Assembly (NCBI RefSeq): GCF_020076305.1
Contig: NZ_JAIQXE010000001.1
Span: 1,798,001-1,862,000, forward strand
Source: Flavihumibacter profundi
GTDB taxonomy: Bacteria; Bacteroidota; Bacteroidia; Chitinophagales; Chitinophagaceae
Direction of reading: 5' to 3'
DNA length: 64,000 nucleotides
Part shown: piece by piece, positions 52,011 through 60,663 of the stretch
Position numbering within the stretch: the stretch's first letter is position 1
How the letters are laid out: every line of letters starts with the position of its first letter
Made by a program: the position numbers and the translations under genes
The notes under the pieces: model-generated
What the model was told of the DNA's origin: nothing
The model's input: only the letters and a program-made list of their open reading frames with translations
The model's database searches: none

Positions 52011-53465
52011 TTACAGGTTTTTTATTTCTGCCGCCAGGTCCTGCAATACTTTTTTTGCATCACCAAACAGCATGGATGTTTTTGGCCTGAAGAACAACTC
52101 ATTTTCAATACCTGCATACCCTGGTTTCATACTGCGTTTGTTCACAATACAGGTACGCGCAAGCTCAACATCCAGGATCGGCATACCATAAATCGGGGAA
52201 GCGGTATCTGATTTCGCGGCCGGGTTTACCACATCATTGGCACCCAATACAAGTACAACATCGGTATGGGGGAATTCTTCATTTGCCTGTTCCATCTCGA
52301 GCAACAATTCATAATCTACATCTGCTTCTGCGAGCAATACATTCATATGCCCGGGCATCCTTCCGGCTACCGGATGGATGGCATATTTTACCTCAACACC
52401 TCTGGCAGTCAGCAATTTCTCCAGTTCATGGCAGGCATGCTGGGCCTGTGCAACCGCCAACCCATAACCGGGAACAATCATCACCTTATTAGCATAACTT
52501 AATACAACAGCCGCATCCGATAAACTGATCTCCTTGTAGTTCCCCTGTTCCTGCTTCGTTGCTGCCTGTTCAGCAGATACACCAAATGACCCGATCAATA
52601 CATTTATTAACGACCGGTTCATGGCGCGGCACATTAAAATGGTTAACAAAGTTCCAGCCGCACCGACCAAAATTCCACCTGTAAGCATCGCTTTATTATT
52701 GTAGAGGAAACCTCCGCAAGCTGCTGCTACCCCGGTAAAGGAATTCAATAAGGATATCACTACCGGCATATCAGCGCCACCTATGGGCAACACAAAAAAT
52801 ACACCGTATAATAAACTCATGAAAAAAATCGTGTAGAAGACCAGTGAATTCGCATTTTCAAAAACGCCGATCATCCAGCCGGCCATTACTACAATAATCA
52901 GCAGTAATACGAAATTAAAAAGATGGTGGCCCCTGAATGCCAGGTCATGGATTTTTCCATTTAGTTTACCCCAGGCAATAATGCTACCGGCAAATGAAAC
53001 CGCACCTATTATTAATCCCGCTAAAATGATCAGCATTTCGCCTGTCCAGTTACCATATGCTGTACTGGATGGAAAAATATCCTGCAGGCTGATTGTTTTA
53101 CTGGCATGCACCTTATTGGCCAGGTGGTTGAATTCAACAATTGAAATCAATGCAGCACAGGCCCCACCCATACCATTAAACAGACTCACCATTTCTGGCA
53201 TGGCAGTCATTTTAACCCGCTTTGCTGCAAGTGTTCCAATGGTTGCCCCTATCAGCAACCCCCCGAAAATCCAGCCATAGTTGCCCAGTGCCTTTCCTTC
53301 ATCATCGCGATACAGGAAAATTGTTGCAGCGATAGCTAAAACCATTCCTGTGGCTGCTATTGCATTCCCCTTCCTGGCTGAAGCGGGATTGGATAACATT
53401 TTTAATCCAAGGATAAATGTTACTGAAGCGATCAGGTAAATGATGGTTAAAAAGGAAAACGACAT
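52011..53465 (-). CDS. pntB: NAD(P) transhydrogenase beta subunit
   Basis: Proton-coupled NADH/NADP+ transhydrogenase, membrane and NADP-binding part. 484 residues with eight or nine hydrophobic helices in the first 290 residues, then the NADP domain III: 'VPGYGLAVAQAQHACHELEKLL', 'HPVAGRMPGHMNVLLAEA', 'VVLVLGANDVVNPAA' and 'NKRSMKPGYAGIENELFF'. Last gene of the pntAA-pntAB-pntB series, 54 bases after pntAB. Confidence 0.95.
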   Translation of the reverse strand: MSFSFLTIIYLIASVTFILGLKMLSNPASARKGNAIAATGMVLAIAATIFLYRDDEGKALGNYGWIFGGLLIGATIGTLAAKRVKMTAMPEMVSLFNGMGGACAALISIVEFNHLANKVHASKTISLQDIFPSSTAYGNWTGEMLIILAGLIIGAVSFAGSIIAWGKLNGKIHDLAFRGHHLFNFVLLLIIVVMAGWMIGVFENANSLVFYTIFFMSLLYGVFFVLPIGGADMPVVISLLNSFTGVAAACGGFLYNNKAMLTGGILVGAAGTLLTILMCRAMNRSLINVLIGSFGVSAEQAATKQEQGNYKEISLSDAAVVLSYANKVMIVPGYGLAVAQAQHACHELEKLLTARGVEVKYAIHPVAGRMPGHMNVLLAEADVDYELLLEMEQANEEFPHTDVVLVLGANDVVNPAAKSDTASPIYGMPILDVELARTCIVNKRSMKPGYAGIENELFFRPKTSMLFGDAKKVLQDLAAEIKNL

Positions 53466-53519
53466 GCGTGAAATTGAAAAGTTTGTTGGCTAAATAAGTT
53501 TATCTCAAAAGAATGGTTA

Positions 53520-53837
53520 TCATTCCGGCGTTTTTTTATGCCTGAACATTTCCAGCATCCGGTCGGTCACTACAAATCCGCCCACCACATTAACAGTACC
53601 TAATATCACAGCCAGGAATCCAAGGGCCAGTGCCAGATAATTTCCCTCACCTGCTTTGCCCATAACGATGATAGCGCCAATGATAACAACCCCATGAATT
53701 GCATTTGCACCACTCATCAGCGGGGTATGCAATACACTGGGGACCCTTCCAATGACTTCAATGCCGAGGAAAACCATCAGTACAACGATATAAATATAGT
53801 CCTGGTGTGCTGCGATCTTTTCCAATATACTTTCCAT
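53520..53837 (-). CDS. pntAB: NAD(P) transhydrogenase alpha subunit, membrane part (PntAB)
   Basis: 105 residues with three hydrophobic helices. 'FLGIEVIGRVPSVLHTPLMSGANAIHGVVIIGAIIV' is the conserved membrane domain of the alpha subunit. As in many non-enteric bacteria, the alpha chain is split into a soluble and a membrane polypeptide. It lies 21 bases after pntAA. Confidence 0.93.
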   Translation of the reverse strand: MESILEKIAAHQDYIYIVVLMVFLGIEVIGRVPSVLHTPLMSGANAIHGVVIIGAIIVMGKAGEGNYLALALGFLAVILGTVNVVGGFVVTDRMLEMFRHKKTPE

Positions 53838-53858
53838 ATAACACTATTTAAAGGGGAA

Positions 53859-54977
53859 TTATGAAATCATTGCCTTCACCCTTTCATGAATAATTTTTTT
53901 ATCAGTGAGTATACAACATCCTTTTACCAGGTCATCATCCCAGTTCAGGAACAGCTGTGCTTCTTTCCCGGTAAGCAATTGCAGGAAGCTGACCAGGTTT
54001 TTTCCATAGAGTTTGCTGGCATCAGACGGCATAGTGGCGGGAAGATTGGAATTGCCAACAATAGTTACTCCCTGGTGCAAGACGGTCGCATCATTTTTGG
54101 TAAGTGTGGTATTGCCGCCTGTAGCTGCTGCCAGGTCAATAATTACTGATCCTGTCCGCATCGACTCTATCATGGCCGCACTTACTAAAACCGGTGCTGG
54201 TAAACCCGGGATCTGGGCGGTTGTGATGACGATATCGGCTTTTGCGATACTGTCGGCTATGCGTTGCTGTTGCCTTTGTTTAAACACATCGTCCTGCTCA
54301 ACAGCATATCCTCCAGCCTTACTGGCATCTGCTGCGCCTTCCACTTCCACAAATTTGGCCCCAAGGCTCATAACCTCTTCTTTAACAGCAGGCCTGGTGT
54401 CAAACACTTCCACTACAGCCCCCAGCCTTCTGGCAGTAGCTATAGCCTGTAAACCTGCCACCCCTGCGCCCAATATGAGCACCCTGGCAGGAGCGATACT
54501 ACCAGCTGCAGTCATAAACATGGGGAAATAACGGGAATAAGTAAACGCTGCAAGCAATACTGCTTTATACCCCGAAATATTAGCCTGCGAACTCAGCACA
54601 TCCATACTTTGTGCACGTGTAGTGCGTGGAAGCATATCTAAACTGAAACAGGTTATCCCTGCATTGGCCCATTCCTGCATCATGACTGAACGGTACAGGG
54701 GCTGAAAAACACCAATCAGTATTGAGCCTGGTCTCATGGCTTCTATAGCATCCGTAGGTGGATGAATGGAGAGTATTGCATCCGCTGCGAAAACCTCTTC
54801 ACGGGAAACGACTCCTGCACCAGCGGTGCGATAATGCTCATCTGTAGCGAAAGCTGCTTCTCCTGCACCTTTCTCCACCAGCAATTGATGGCCTTTTTTT
54901 ATCAGAACGGTAACCGCTTCCGGCAACAGGGAAACCCTTGTTTCAAACGGGGGTTCTTTCAACACACCAATAATCAT
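53859..54977 (-). CDS. pntAA: NAD(P) transhydrogenase alpha subunit, soluble NAD part (PntAA)
   Basis: 372 residues, first gene of the transhydrogenase operon. 'VLKEPPFETRVSLLPEAV' is the N-terminal alanine-dehydrogenase-like motif, and 'VLILGAGVAGLQAIATARRLGAVVEVFDTRP' is the NAD-binding Rossmann turn. 'DIVITTAQIPGLPAPVLV' and 'VIVGNSNLPATMPSDASKLYGKN' (last part as 'GNSNLPATMPSDAS') complete the family. The protein ends where the membrane part begins in fused versions. Confidence 0.94.
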   Translation of the reverse strand: MIIGVLKEPPFETRVSLLPEAVTVLIKKGHQLLVEKGAGEAAFATDEHYRTAGAGVVSREEVFAADAILSIHPPTDAIEAMRPGSILIGVFQPLYRSVMMQEWANAGITCFSLDMLPRTTRAQSMDVLSSQANISGYKAVLLAAFTYSRYFPMFMTAAGSIAPARVLILGAGVAGLQAIATARRLGAVVEVFDTRPAVKEEVMSLGAKFVEVEGAADASKAGGYAVEQDDVFKQRQQQRIADSIAKADIVITTAQIPGLPAPVLVSAAMIESMRTGSVIIDLAAATGGNTTLTKNDATVLHQGVTIVGNSNLPATMPSDASKLYGKNLVSFLQLLTGKEAQLFLNWDDDLVKGCCILTDKKIIHERVKAMIS

Positions 54978-55047
54978 GCTGTACGGTATTGATTACTATC
55001 CAATTTAAGTGTTATTGCGCACAGTAGGAAGTATGAAAAAAGAATTA

Positions 55048-55857
55048 TCAGTAGCGGATGGTGAAATGCCGGGGCACTTTGAATTCGGGGCGTAAAAAAA
55101 CATATCCCAGGAAAAAAAGGTCAATGGTACAGGTTACCGCGGGATGTGACTGGATGGACTTCCATGCTGCTTCCATTTCCTCACTCCAATGGATATCGTC
55201 GAATATGATAACTGTATCCGGATGGGCAAACAACAGCAATTGCTCAAAATACCGCAGGGTGGGCCCGAAGCGGTGGTTACCGTCAATGAATACCAGGTCG
55301 GGCCTACCTATGTTTTCCAATAAAGGCAACAAGGCATCGTCAAAATTACCAGTATACACAACCGCATTGGTGAACTTGTTTCCTGCCAGGTTCTTTCGGG
55401 CCAGTTCAGCCAATTGGACATCGCCTTCCAGGCTGTATACCATCCCATTTGCATTTCCGGCTGCCAGGTAGGCTGTAGTTATGCCTAGTGATGTGCCCAG
55501 TTCAAGAATTGTTGCAGGTTGAAAATATTTCACAGTGCGAAATAGCAATTGACCCAACCGGGCAGGTTTAGCTGCTGTCCGGGCAATTTGGGCAACCGTT
55601 TTCTGCCGCTGATTTCCGGCGCCGGACCCTGCACCAAAATCCGTGATTTGCACTTTCGTCAGGTCGTTTAAAAGCCTTTTGCGCATTGCTTCTGTTTCAC
55701 CATAGGAAAAATATTCCTTACGGTCCATCAACAGGTTGCGTATAAATGAAAATACAAATGGAGAATGAATGCCATGGCCCTTTCCGCTTTGTGCAAGGAA
55801 ATAATACTTTAGGTACCGCAACCCTAATTGAATAATGGTATAAGGACGGGATTGCAT
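55048..55857 (-). CDS. SAM-dependent methyltransferase, O-methyltransferase-like
   Basis: About 269 residues. 'ILELGTSLGITTAYLAAGN' is the SAM-binding motif I, 'VYSLEGDVQLAELARKN' motif II, and 'PDLVFIDGNHRFGPTLRYFEQLL' a motif IV with the aspartate of metal-dependent O-methyltransferases. The N-terminus ('KGHGIHSPFVFSFIRNLL') is a recurrent feature of a Bacteroidota family. ATG 55857 is chosen because longer frames overlap folA. It follows folA by four bases, so it belongs to the thyA-folA transcript. Substrate unknown. Confidence 0.85.
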   Translation of the reverse strand: MQSRPYTIIQLGLRYLKYYFLAQSGKGHGIHSPFVFSFIRNLLMDRKEYFSYGETEAMRKRLLNDLTKVQITDFGAGSGAGNQRQKTVAQIARTAAKPARLGQLLFRTVKYFQPATILELGTSLGITTAYLAAGNANGMVYSLEGDVQLAELARKNLAGNKFTNAVVYTGNFDDALLPLLENIGRPDLVFIDGNHRFGPTLRYFEQLLLFAHPDTVIIFDDIHWSEEMEAAWKSIQSHPAVTCTIDLFFLGYVFLRPEFKVPRHFTIRY

Positions 55858-55861
55858 GTAT

Positions 55862-56359
55862 CTACGGGGCTTTTTTATCCCAAACTTCAAAACTATAGGG
55901 GTATGCATGCTTTTCGTCGGCCGGAAAATCAAGCCTGGAATGAAGGGCCCATTCATCGGTGGATAAGACTGGAAAAAATGTATCGCCATCAATGACCTTA
56001 TGCACCCTGGTCAGATACACGCGATGGCAAATCGGCAAAGACTGCCGGTATATTTCGCCCCCACCAATAATGTATGCTTCAAGTGCATCTGTTGCCTCTG
56101 CGGCTTTCAACGCGGCCTGCAGGCTATTCACTACAATAACCCCTGGAGCATGCCAATCAGCATTTGCTGTCACAACAATATTGGTCCTTCCGGTTAAGGC
56201 TTTGCCCAAACTCTCAAAAGTCTTGCGCCCCATTATTACAGGCATTCCCCAGGTAGTGTTCTTGAAAAATTTCATATCATTGGGCAGGTGCCACAACAGT
56301 TGGTTATCTTTTCCGATAACCTGGTTTTCGCTAACGGCTACAACAATATTGATAGTCAA
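55862..56359 (-). CDS. folA: Dihydrofolate reductase
   Basis: 165 residues, the usual bacterial size. 'VAVSENQVIGKDNQLLWHLPNDMKFFKNTT' and 'PVIMGRKTFESLG' are the substrate and NADPH sites, with the active-site acid as Asp in 'LPNDMKFF'. 'AYIIGGGEIYRQSLP' is the C-terminal NADPH motif. It lies 41 bases downstream of thyA, the enzyme whose dihydrofolate product it recycles. Confidence 0.95.
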   Translation of the reverse strand: MTINIVVAVSENQVIGKDNQLLWHLPNDMKFFKNTTWGMPVIMGRKTFESLGKALTGRTNIVVTANADWHAPGVIVVNSLQAALKAAEATDALEAYIIGGGEIYRQSLPICHRVYLTRVHKVIDGDTFFPVLSTDEWALHSRLDFPADEKHAYPYSFEVWDKKAP

Positions 56360-56400
56360 AACTTTTTCATTAGTGGTGAGGAACTATAACCGCTACCTGC

Positions 56401-57195
56401 TCAAACAGCCACAGGTGCTTTAATTGCCGGATGCGACTCATATTGCAGCAATTCAAAGTCTTCATACCTGAAACCAAAAATATCTTTCACCTCAGGGTTC
56501 AGTTTCATAACAGGCAATGCATATGGGCTTCTGGTTAATTGCAGCTTTACCTGTTCAAGGTGGTTACTGTAAATATGCACATCGCCAAATGTATGGATGA
56601 ACTCACCCGGTTGCAACCCGCAAACCTGCGCCATCATAAGGGTAAGCAGGGCGTAAGAGGCAATATTAAATGGAACACCCAGGAAAACATCAGCTGAACG
56701 CTGGTACAACTGACAACTGAGGCGGCCATTAGCTACATAAAACTGGAACAACGAATGACAGGGCATCAGGTGCATTTCTTTTAGTTCAGCAACATTCCAT
56801 GCACTAACAATCATCCTGCGGCTATCGGGATTTGTTTTCAGCTGGTTGATAACATCAGCAATCTGGTCTATCACAATCCCGTCTTTCCCCTCCCAACTTC
56901 GCCATTGTTTTCCGTAAACCGGACCAAGGTCACCATTTTCATCAGCCCATTCATCCCAAATCTTAACCCCATGTTCTTTCAGGTAGGCGATATTGGTAGA
57001 ACCTTGCAGGAACCAAAGCAATTCATAAATAATACTTTTCAGGTGTACTTTTTTAGTAGTCACCAATGGAAAGCCCCTGGCCAGGTCAAACCTCATCTGG
57101 TATCCAAAACAACTGATCGTGCCAGTACCGGTACGGTCAGATTTCTCTACCCCATTGTCGAGGATATGTTGCAATAACTGCAGGTATTGTTGCAT
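56401..57195 (-). CDS. thyA: Thymidylate synthase
   Basis: Makes dTMP from dUMP with methylene-tetrahydrofolate. 264 residues, the same length as the E. coli enzyme, with catalytic Cys-146 in '[13 protein letters not shown]'. '[18 protein letters not shown]' binds phosphate and '[19 protein letters not shown]' and '[14 protein letters not shown]' are also conserved. First gene of a thyA-folA-methyltransferase series. Confidence 0.96.
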   Translation of the reverse strand: MQQYLQLLQHILDNGVEKSDRTGTGTISCFGYQMRFDLARGFPLVTTKKVHLKSIIYELLWFLQGSTNIAYLKEHGVKIWDEWADENGDLGPVYGKQWRSWEGKDGIVIDQIADVINQLKTNPDSRRMIVSAWNVAELKEMHLMPCHSLFQFYVANGRLSCQLYQRSADVFLGVPFNIASYALLTLMMAQVCGLQPGEFIHTFGDVHIYSNHLEQVKLQLTRSPYALPVMKLNPEVKDIFGFRYEDFELLQYESHPAIKAPVAV

Positions 57196-57239
57196 AGGCG
57201 CAAGTTAAGCAATAGGCGGGAAACGTGAATAGAGAATGG

Positions 57240-57386
57240 TAAGCGGTGAGCGGTTGTACCCGGCAGGTGAAGCATTATGCTATCCCATGATTTAAAAGTA
57301 ATGTGGCCTAAATGACCCATAAATAAATATTTTCAAAATTCAGGTACCCCCCGATTCACCATTCACGAATTACCGCTCACCGCTTA
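57240..57386. repeat. Inverted pair of degenerate CTCACCGC/ATTCACC strings
   Basis: TAAGCGGTGAGCGG (57240-57253) is the exact reverse complement of CCGCTCACCGCTTA (57373-57386). Both lie within larger degenerate strings of the ATTCACC family (57224-57255 and 57354-57390). Between the arms lies a half REP (57258-57269). Confidence 0.7.
57258..57269. repeat. Possible half-REP relic
   Basis: ACCCGGCAGGTG differs from the right arm of the REP family (ACCCGGCGGGTG) at one base, but no left arm precedes it. It could be a decayed copy or chance. Confidence 0.35.
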
Positions 57387-57399
57387 TCCCTCACCTCCC

Positions 57400-57407
57400 T
57401 ATCTTTG
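57400..57407 (+). promoter_or_regulatory. TAnnTTTG -7 box four bases before a start codon
   Basis: TATCTTTG fits the Bacteroidota -7 consensus exactly. The ATG at 57412 is only four bases away, so if this box is used the transcript would be leaderless or nearly so. A -33 TTTG is not obvious in the repeat-rich upstream DNA. Confidence 0.35.
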
Positions 57408-57411
57408 TGCC

Positions 57412-57882
57412 ATGGCTGAAGACCTTATAATCAAATCAGGAACCCGGGAAGAACAATACCTTTCCCTCTTACCCCAAATTAAAGGGCTACTGGAAGGCGA
57501 AACCAACCTGGTGGCTAACCTGGCCAATATAGCTGCTGCTATAAAAGAGCAATTTGGCTGGTTGTGGGTGGGTTTCTACCTTGTTAATGAGGGAGAACTG
57601 GTATTGGGACCTTTCCAGGGACCAGTTGCCTGTACCCGTATCCGCAAGGGACGCGGTGTTTGCGGTACCAGCTGGGCGCAGGAAAAAACGCTTATCGTTC
57701 CTGATGTAGAAAAATTTCCCGGTCATATTTCCTGCAGCAGCCTCTCCCGCTCCGAAATAGTTGTCCCACTGGTAAAAGCCGGGCAGATTTATGGTGTACT
57801 GGATATCGATAGTGAACTACCCGACCAATTTTCTGAAACAGACAAGGCATACCTCGAGCAAATTGTTTCCATAATCCCATAG
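57412..57882 (+). CDS. Free methionine-(R)-sulfoxide reductase (GAF-domain protein)
   Basis: 156 residues, one GAF domain. 'LFGWLWVGFYLVNEGELVLGPFQGPVACTRI' (last part 'GPFQGPVACTRI'), 'GRGVCGTSWAQ' and 'PGHISCSSLSRSEIVVPL' carry the three cysteines of fRMsr enzymes, which reduce free methionine-R-sulfoxide. 'YGVLDIDSELPDQFSETDKAYLE' is the C-terminal signature. Single gene; its upstream region holds the inverted repeat described at 57240. Confidence 0.92.
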   Translation: MAEDLIIKSGTREEQYLSLLPQIKGLLEGETNLVANLANIAAAIKEQFGWLWVGFYLVNEGELVLGPFQGPVACTRIRKGRGVCGTSWAQEKTLIVPDVEKFPGHISCSSLSRSEIVVPLVKAGQIYGVLDIDSELPDQFSETDKAYLEQIVSIIP

Positions 57883-57919
57883 GGATAATACTTTAAGCAG
57901 GAGGCTTTAATTTTTCCCA

Positions 57920-59143
57920 TCAGGTGTTTTTCCTTCGCTCCAGTTCTTTTTTAATTAACCCTAGTTCCCGTCCGGTTTGTCCTGATACTGAACTATTCTC
58001 CTGCGCCCTGCGCATAAGGTAGGGAACTACATCATTAATTGGGCCGAATGGAAGGTACTTGCTAACAGGGCAGCCGGCCTTAGCCAGGTTAAATGTGATG
58101 TTATCACTCATACCAAACAACTGCGAAAAATGTATATGGTCGTGGTGTAATGGAAGGTTTTTTTGCTGCAGTAATTTTGTTGCCAGCAAATTACTGTTTT
58201 CATTATGGGATGCAACAATCGTGGCAATTCTTTCAATATGTTCTATGCAGAACGCAACAGCATGATTATAATCCCTGTCCGTGGCCTCTTTATTGGGCTG
58301 GATGGGTGAGCGGTAATTCATTTCTTCCGCCCTTTTCCGCTCCTTCTCCATATATGCACCCCGTACTAGTTTTGCACCCAGTACAAACCCCTTGTTCTCT
58401 GCTGCCTGGTAACTGTCTTTAAGGAATTGCAGGCGGTCGTGCCGGTATAATTGAAGCGTATTATACACAACTGCTTTCTCTGTATTATAACAGGCCATCA
58501 TTTCCATGCATAGCGCATCAACAGGGTCCTGAATCCAGGTCTCTTCCGCATCTATCAAAACACCTACTTTTTTATCGGCAGCAATTGAACAGATTTTGTG
58601 CATCCTGCCAATCACACGATCCCATTCTATAATTTCTGAAGCCGTCAGGACTTCAGTATGTACCCTTCCTTCAAAACCACTTTTTGCCATGGCAGCTGCA
58701 TCCAGTTTTTCAAGTAACCCGGTTCTTGCAAGTCCGGTTACCTTAACGCTCATGAAAGGAATATTTGGTTGTGTAGCAGCATATTCTATTACCCTTATGA
58801 ATTCATCACAGGCATGATCCAATCCTTCTTCCCCATAATCGCCGCCTTCAACACCATAATCAAGAATCACCTGTACATGGAACTTGCCCAGGACTTTAGC
58901 AACTGAAGCCGTTTCTTCCAGTGTTTCACCTCCCACGAATTGTTCAAAAATGGTATTCCTAATTAACCCCTTAATGGGTAAACCTGATTTAATTGCCCAG
59001 GGGGTAATTCGCGTTCCCAACTTCACCAGGATACCATAACCCATACTGGAAAACAAGAACCGCGCTTTCCGTAATGATTTATCAGTTTTGTAGGCAAAGG
59101 CATTTTCAGTATTGTCGAATGAAATAACGGGTTGGGGATTCAT
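57920..59143 (-). CDS. Proline dehydrogenase
   Basis: FAD enzyme oxidising proline to pyrroline-5-carboxylate. 407 residues, the stand-alone (monofunctional) type. 'VQVILDYGVEGG' and 'FMSVKVTGLART' belong to the barrel strands, 'GVLIDAEETWIQDPVDAL' is the D/E site, 'LGAKLVRGAYMEKERKRA' is the conserved PRODH motif and 'ASHNENSNLLATKLL' completes the barrel. No P5C dehydrogenase gene is adjacent. Confidence 0.92.
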   Translation of the reverse strand: MNPQPVISFDNTENAFAYKTDKSLRKARFLFSSMGYGILVKLGTRITPWAIKSGLPIKGLIRNTIFEQFVGGETLEETASVAKVLGKFHVQVILDYGVEGGDYGEEGLDHACDEFIRVIEYAATQPNIPFMSVKVTGLARTGLLEKLDAAAMAKSGFEGRVHTEVLTASEIIEWDRVIGRMHKICSIAADKKVGVLIDAEETWIQDPVDALCMEMMACYNTEKAVVYNTLQLYRHDRLQFLKDSYQAAENKGFVLGAKLVRGAYMEKERKRAEEMNYRSPIQPNKEATDRDYNHAVAFCIEHIERIATIVASHNENSNLLATKLLQQKNLPLHHDHIHFSQLFGMSDNITFNLAKAGCPVSKYLPFGPINDVVPYLMRRAQENSSVSGQTGRELGLIKKELERRKNT

Positions 59144-59479
59144 GCAAGAAATTTATGCAGGTAAAATTACGGAGAATTGTTTGGGAGCAACCTAAGTAAA
59201 GTTGGCTTTTTACTTTATCGCCTGGTGATTAACCGGAAGATTTTTTATTGAAGGCTTGCCATGTCGGCCGGATTACTGATATCGGCAACCATTACCTGCT
59301 GTGCCAGGATTTTACAGGATGCGGCTCCGGCTACTTAAACAGTTTTTCCTTTTAAGGATTCCATACTTAATATTAAATTGTAACAATGACCTTCAGTATT
59401 TACTGGATAACCCATCAAATCCATTAAAATCATTCTTCTAAAAGGCCTTTGTTTTAATTTCGGCAATCATTTTACCAGC
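59144..59479. other. Intergenic stretch holding a short gene relic
   Basis: Between two divergent genes. Apart from the relic at 59245-59364 it holds AT-rich DNA that probably carries promoters for both neighbours; no further gene, hairpin or repeat was recognised. Confidence 0.4.
59245..59364 (-). pseudogene. Short remnant resembling the N-terminus of a short-chain dehydrogenase
   Basis: Forty codons from ATG 59364 read 'MESLKGKTV', TAA, 'VAGAAS', then 'CKILAQQVMVADISNPADM' and a stop. The order Gly-Lys-Thr-Val, V-x-GAAS and 'VMVADI' is that of the first two strands of SDR enzymes ('GKTVLVTGAASGIG...VMVADI'). The stop at the tenth codon and the missing GxG helix mean it is a decayed fragment. 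Short length makes the assignment tentative. Confidence 0.45.
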
Positions 59480-60580
59480 ATGCTCATTACCCATATTGAT
59501 ATTTATAGTTTCAGCATTCCAATGCACCCATTTACGATTGCCACCGGAACTATGCACTACGCACAGAATATTTTCATACGTGTGCAAACTGATGAAGGGT
59601 TTTACGGGGTTGGTGAATGTTCCGCTTTCCCAATGATCGTAGGCGAATCGCAATCTACCTGTTATGTAATGGCCCGGGATTTTGCGGCTCTCTGGAAGGG
59701 AAAGGATCCTTTGGAAATTGATGCCCGCATGCAGGAACTGCATTTGTTTACTGCCGGTAACAGTACTATCAAAAGTGCTTTTGATATGGCCCTGTATGAT
59801 ATAGCCGCAAAAGCCGCCGGCATGCCCTTATTCCAATTCCTTGGGGGGAAAAACCAAAAAAAGCTGGAAACGGATTTAACCATTGGTATTGGCTCGCCTG
59901 CAGACATGGCTGATAAAGCCATTGAGTTTGTGAAAAACGGGGTTCGTATCATAAAGATAAAACTGGGCCGGTCTCCTGAAGAAGACATTGAAAGGGTTCG
60001 CCTGATCAGGGAGGCAGCCGGCAAGGAAATTATTTTGCGCATTGATGCCAACCAGGGCTGGGATCGCCCAGGTGCTGAAAAAGCCCTTGTAGCCATGGGT
60101 GATTTAAATATCCAGTTTTGTGAACAGCCGATGCGAACCTTTAACGACCATTTGCTGCCCGGGCTAAAGAAAATTTCACCAGTTCCTGTCATGGCTGACG
60201 AATCGGTTTATAACCACCATGATGCAGAAAGGTTAATAAGGACAGATAGCTGTAGTTATGTAAATATCAAACTGGCAAAAACCGGGGGCATCCTGGAAGC
60301 GATTTCAGTGAATCGAGTATGCGAAAAAGCCGGCATTCCCTGTATGATGGGCGGCATGCTCGAAAGCAGGGTAGCATTAACCGCATTTGCACACTTTGCA
60401 ACAGCTTTCGGCAATGTACTGTTTTATGATATGGACACCTGCCTCCTTGGCCATAAAGAAGATCCGGTAACCGGGGGTGTGCGCTATAATGGGTATTTCG
60501 TTGAATTACCGGATAGCATTGGTATTGGTGCCGATGTTAATGAAGACTACCTTTCCAGCCTTGACCAAATCCGGGTCTAA
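59480..60580 (+). CDS. Enolase-superfamily epimerase, dipeptide epimerase-like
   Basis: 366 residues of the mandelate-racemase/muconate-lactonising group. The catalytic Lys is in 'RIIKIKLGRSPEEDIERV' (KxK), the metal ligands are in 'LRIDANQGWDRPGA' (Asp), 'QFCEQPM' (Glu) and 'VMADESVY' (Asp), and 'YVNIKLAKTGGI' carries the second Lys. 'MMGGMLESRVALTA' and 'DMDT' near the end resemble L-Ala-D/L-Glu epimerases, which act on recycled peptidoglycan peptides. The exact substrate is inferred. Confidence 0.85.
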   Translation: MLITHIDIYSFSIPMHPFTIATGTMHYAQNIFIRVQTDEGFYGVGECSAFPMIVGESQSTCYVMARDFAALWKGKDPLEIDARMQELHLFTAGNSTIKSAFDMALYDIAAKAAGMPLFQFLGGKNQKKLETDLTIGIGSPADMADKAIEFVKNGVRIIKIKLGRSPEEDIERVRLIREAAGKEIILRIDANQGWDRPGAEKALVAMGDLNIQFCEQPMRTFNDHLLPGLKKISPVPVMADESVYNHHDAERLIRTDSCSYVNIKLAKTGGILEAISVNRVCEKAGIPCMMGGMLESRVALTAFAHFATAFGNVLFYDMDTCLLGHKEDPVTGGVRYNGYFVELPDSIGIGADVNEDYLSSLDQIRV

Positions 60581-60584
60581 ATAC

Positions 60585-60630
60585 TCCCGATTCCCGCTTC
60601 CTGATTCACGATTAATGATTCACCTTCCCA
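60585..60630. repeat. Degenerate ATTCACC-type string
   Basis: CCCGATTC, CTGATTCAC, GATTAATGATTCACC follow one another as in the other junctions (18882, 21500, 57354). It fills the gap between the epimerase stop and the thioesterase promoter area. Confidence 0.5.
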
Positions 60631-60663
60631 AATTCCTTAGCTTGCAACTTCAAAACTGAACAA

